From positions 1-7,178 of the forward strand of contig DPVV01000489.1 in the NCBI GenBank assembly GCA_003526525.1: a stretch of 7,178 nucleotides of DNA, in the 5' to 3' direction. Origin of the DNA: Lachnoclostridium phytofermentans. GTDB taxonomy: Bacteria; Bacillota; Clostridia; Lachnospirales; Lachnospiraceae. This document shows, in pieces, positions 6,841 through 7,178 of the stretch; position 1 is the stretch's first letter, and every line of letters starts with the position of its first letter. A program made the translations under genes and the position numbers. The notes under the pieces are model-generated. The model ran no database searches and was not told the DNA's origin. It saw only the letters and a list, made by a program, of their open reading frames with translations.

Positions 6841-7133
6841 GGGTTAAAAATATTATTTTTTATATATTTTTAAGTTTTGATTTAGTAAAATTATATCAAT
6901 TAACAATAATACCACTTTTTTATATCAGAGGTACGGAATATTTTGTAAGATGAGTTGGAATTGCTCTAACGAAAGAATTATTGTCGCATTCCATCCAATC
7001 AGAATATCCAGATAAAAATCCTGGTAGCTTTTATTATGACAGTATATCATAAATCCTTCTCTGATACTTTTGTCATTATCATTATGATTTTTAATTGATT
7101 TGTATGGGTATAGTGCTAATATTAGATTGTTTT
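6841..7133. other. Gene-free AT-rich intergenic stretch
   Basis: No convincing gene on either strand. The right half is open on the minus strand from about 7131 to a TGA at 6925-6927. Within it an ATG at 7048-7050 could encode 41 residues (MIYCHNKSYQ...), but the nearest AAGGA is only three bases away and the peptide matches nothing I recognise; a decayed gene fragment or chance are both possible. Small dyads include TTATGA/TCATAA (7034-7039, 7047-7052) and the palindrome CTAATATTAG (7116-7125). None is strong enough to assign a role. Confidence 0.5.
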
Positions 7134-7172
7134 AATAAAAGAAAAGTCAAAGCGGATATTCGCAATCCGCTT
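7134..7172 (-). terminator. Probable intrinsic terminator of an upstream minus-strand gene
   Basis: Inverted repeat AAGCGGAT (7150-7157) and ATCCGCTT (7165-7172) with a 7-base loop. On the minus strand the stem is followed by TGACTTTTCTTTTATT, a T-rich tail interrupted by GAC and C. It would stop transcription entering from a gene beyond the right edge, which would make the promoter at 6812-6840 the true head of the operon. On the plus strand no T-run follows in the bases available. Confidence 0.5.
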
Positions 7173-7178
7173 ACGTTA

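Noticed and set aside
6640..6873. Plus-strand open frame of 77 codons, Phe-rich
   Set aside because: It covers the antisense of the SGNH start, the leader and the promoter. The Phe/Ile/Leu content simply reflects T-rich DNA.
7119..7149. A second TTGACT on the minus strand next to the terminator tail
   Set aside because: The best -10 candidates are at 18 bases (TCTAAT) or 20 bases (TAATAT). Both are weaker than the promoter at 6812-6840, and the T-rich run is better explained as a terminator tail.
1..7178. CRISPR array, tRNA or rRNA genes, insertion sequence or phage signatures
   Set aside because: No regularly spaced repeats, no cloverleaf or rRNA-like segment, and no transposase or integrase motif were seen on either strand.

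Overview
The window is AT-rich. All five protein genes lie on the minus strand, so they read from right to left. The style is that of a low-GC Firmicute: strong AGGAGG-type ribosome sites, a lysine-rich lipoprotein signal peptide followed by an Asn/Glu/Gly linker, and LplB/YtcP-type sugar permeases. A Lachnospiraceae or clostridial cluster XIVa bacterium, such as a relative of Lachnoclostridium phytofermentans, fits best. That placement is by resemblance only.

In transcription order: a hairpin with a broken T-rich tail (7134-7172) probably ends a gene lying beyond the right edge. About 300 bases without a convincing gene follow. Then comes a near-consensus vegetative promoter (-35 at 6835-6840, -10 at 6812-6817) and an A-rich leader of roughly 100 bases. 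It drives an SGNH-type esterase (5601-6707), a family GH20 beta-N-acetylhexosaminidase (3671-5566), a lipoprotein sugar-binding protein (1941-3638), a first permease (762-1724, restarted here at a TTG codon) and a second permease that runs off the left edge (1-749). Gaps are 34, 32, 216 and 12 bases. The one wide gap, between the binding protein and the permeases, holds four successive inverted repeats. They probably let the binding protein be made in excess over the membrane subunits.

Inferred joint function: the lipoprotein captures an oligosaccharide outside the cell and the two permeases import it, powered by an ATPase not encoded here. In the cytoplasm the SGNH enzyme removes acyl (probably acetyl) groups and the GH20 enzyme releases terminal N-acetylhexosamine. 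Both enzymes lack signal peptides. The natural substrate cannot be read from the sequence.

Most of this is an ordinary carbohydrate-uptake operon. The feature most worth a second look is the second permease. Before its normal permease core it has about 130 extra residues with three or four membrane segments. These show an E-xxx-R motif and a stretch with a polar or charged residue at every third position, reminiscent of an S1-S4 voltage-sensor fold.
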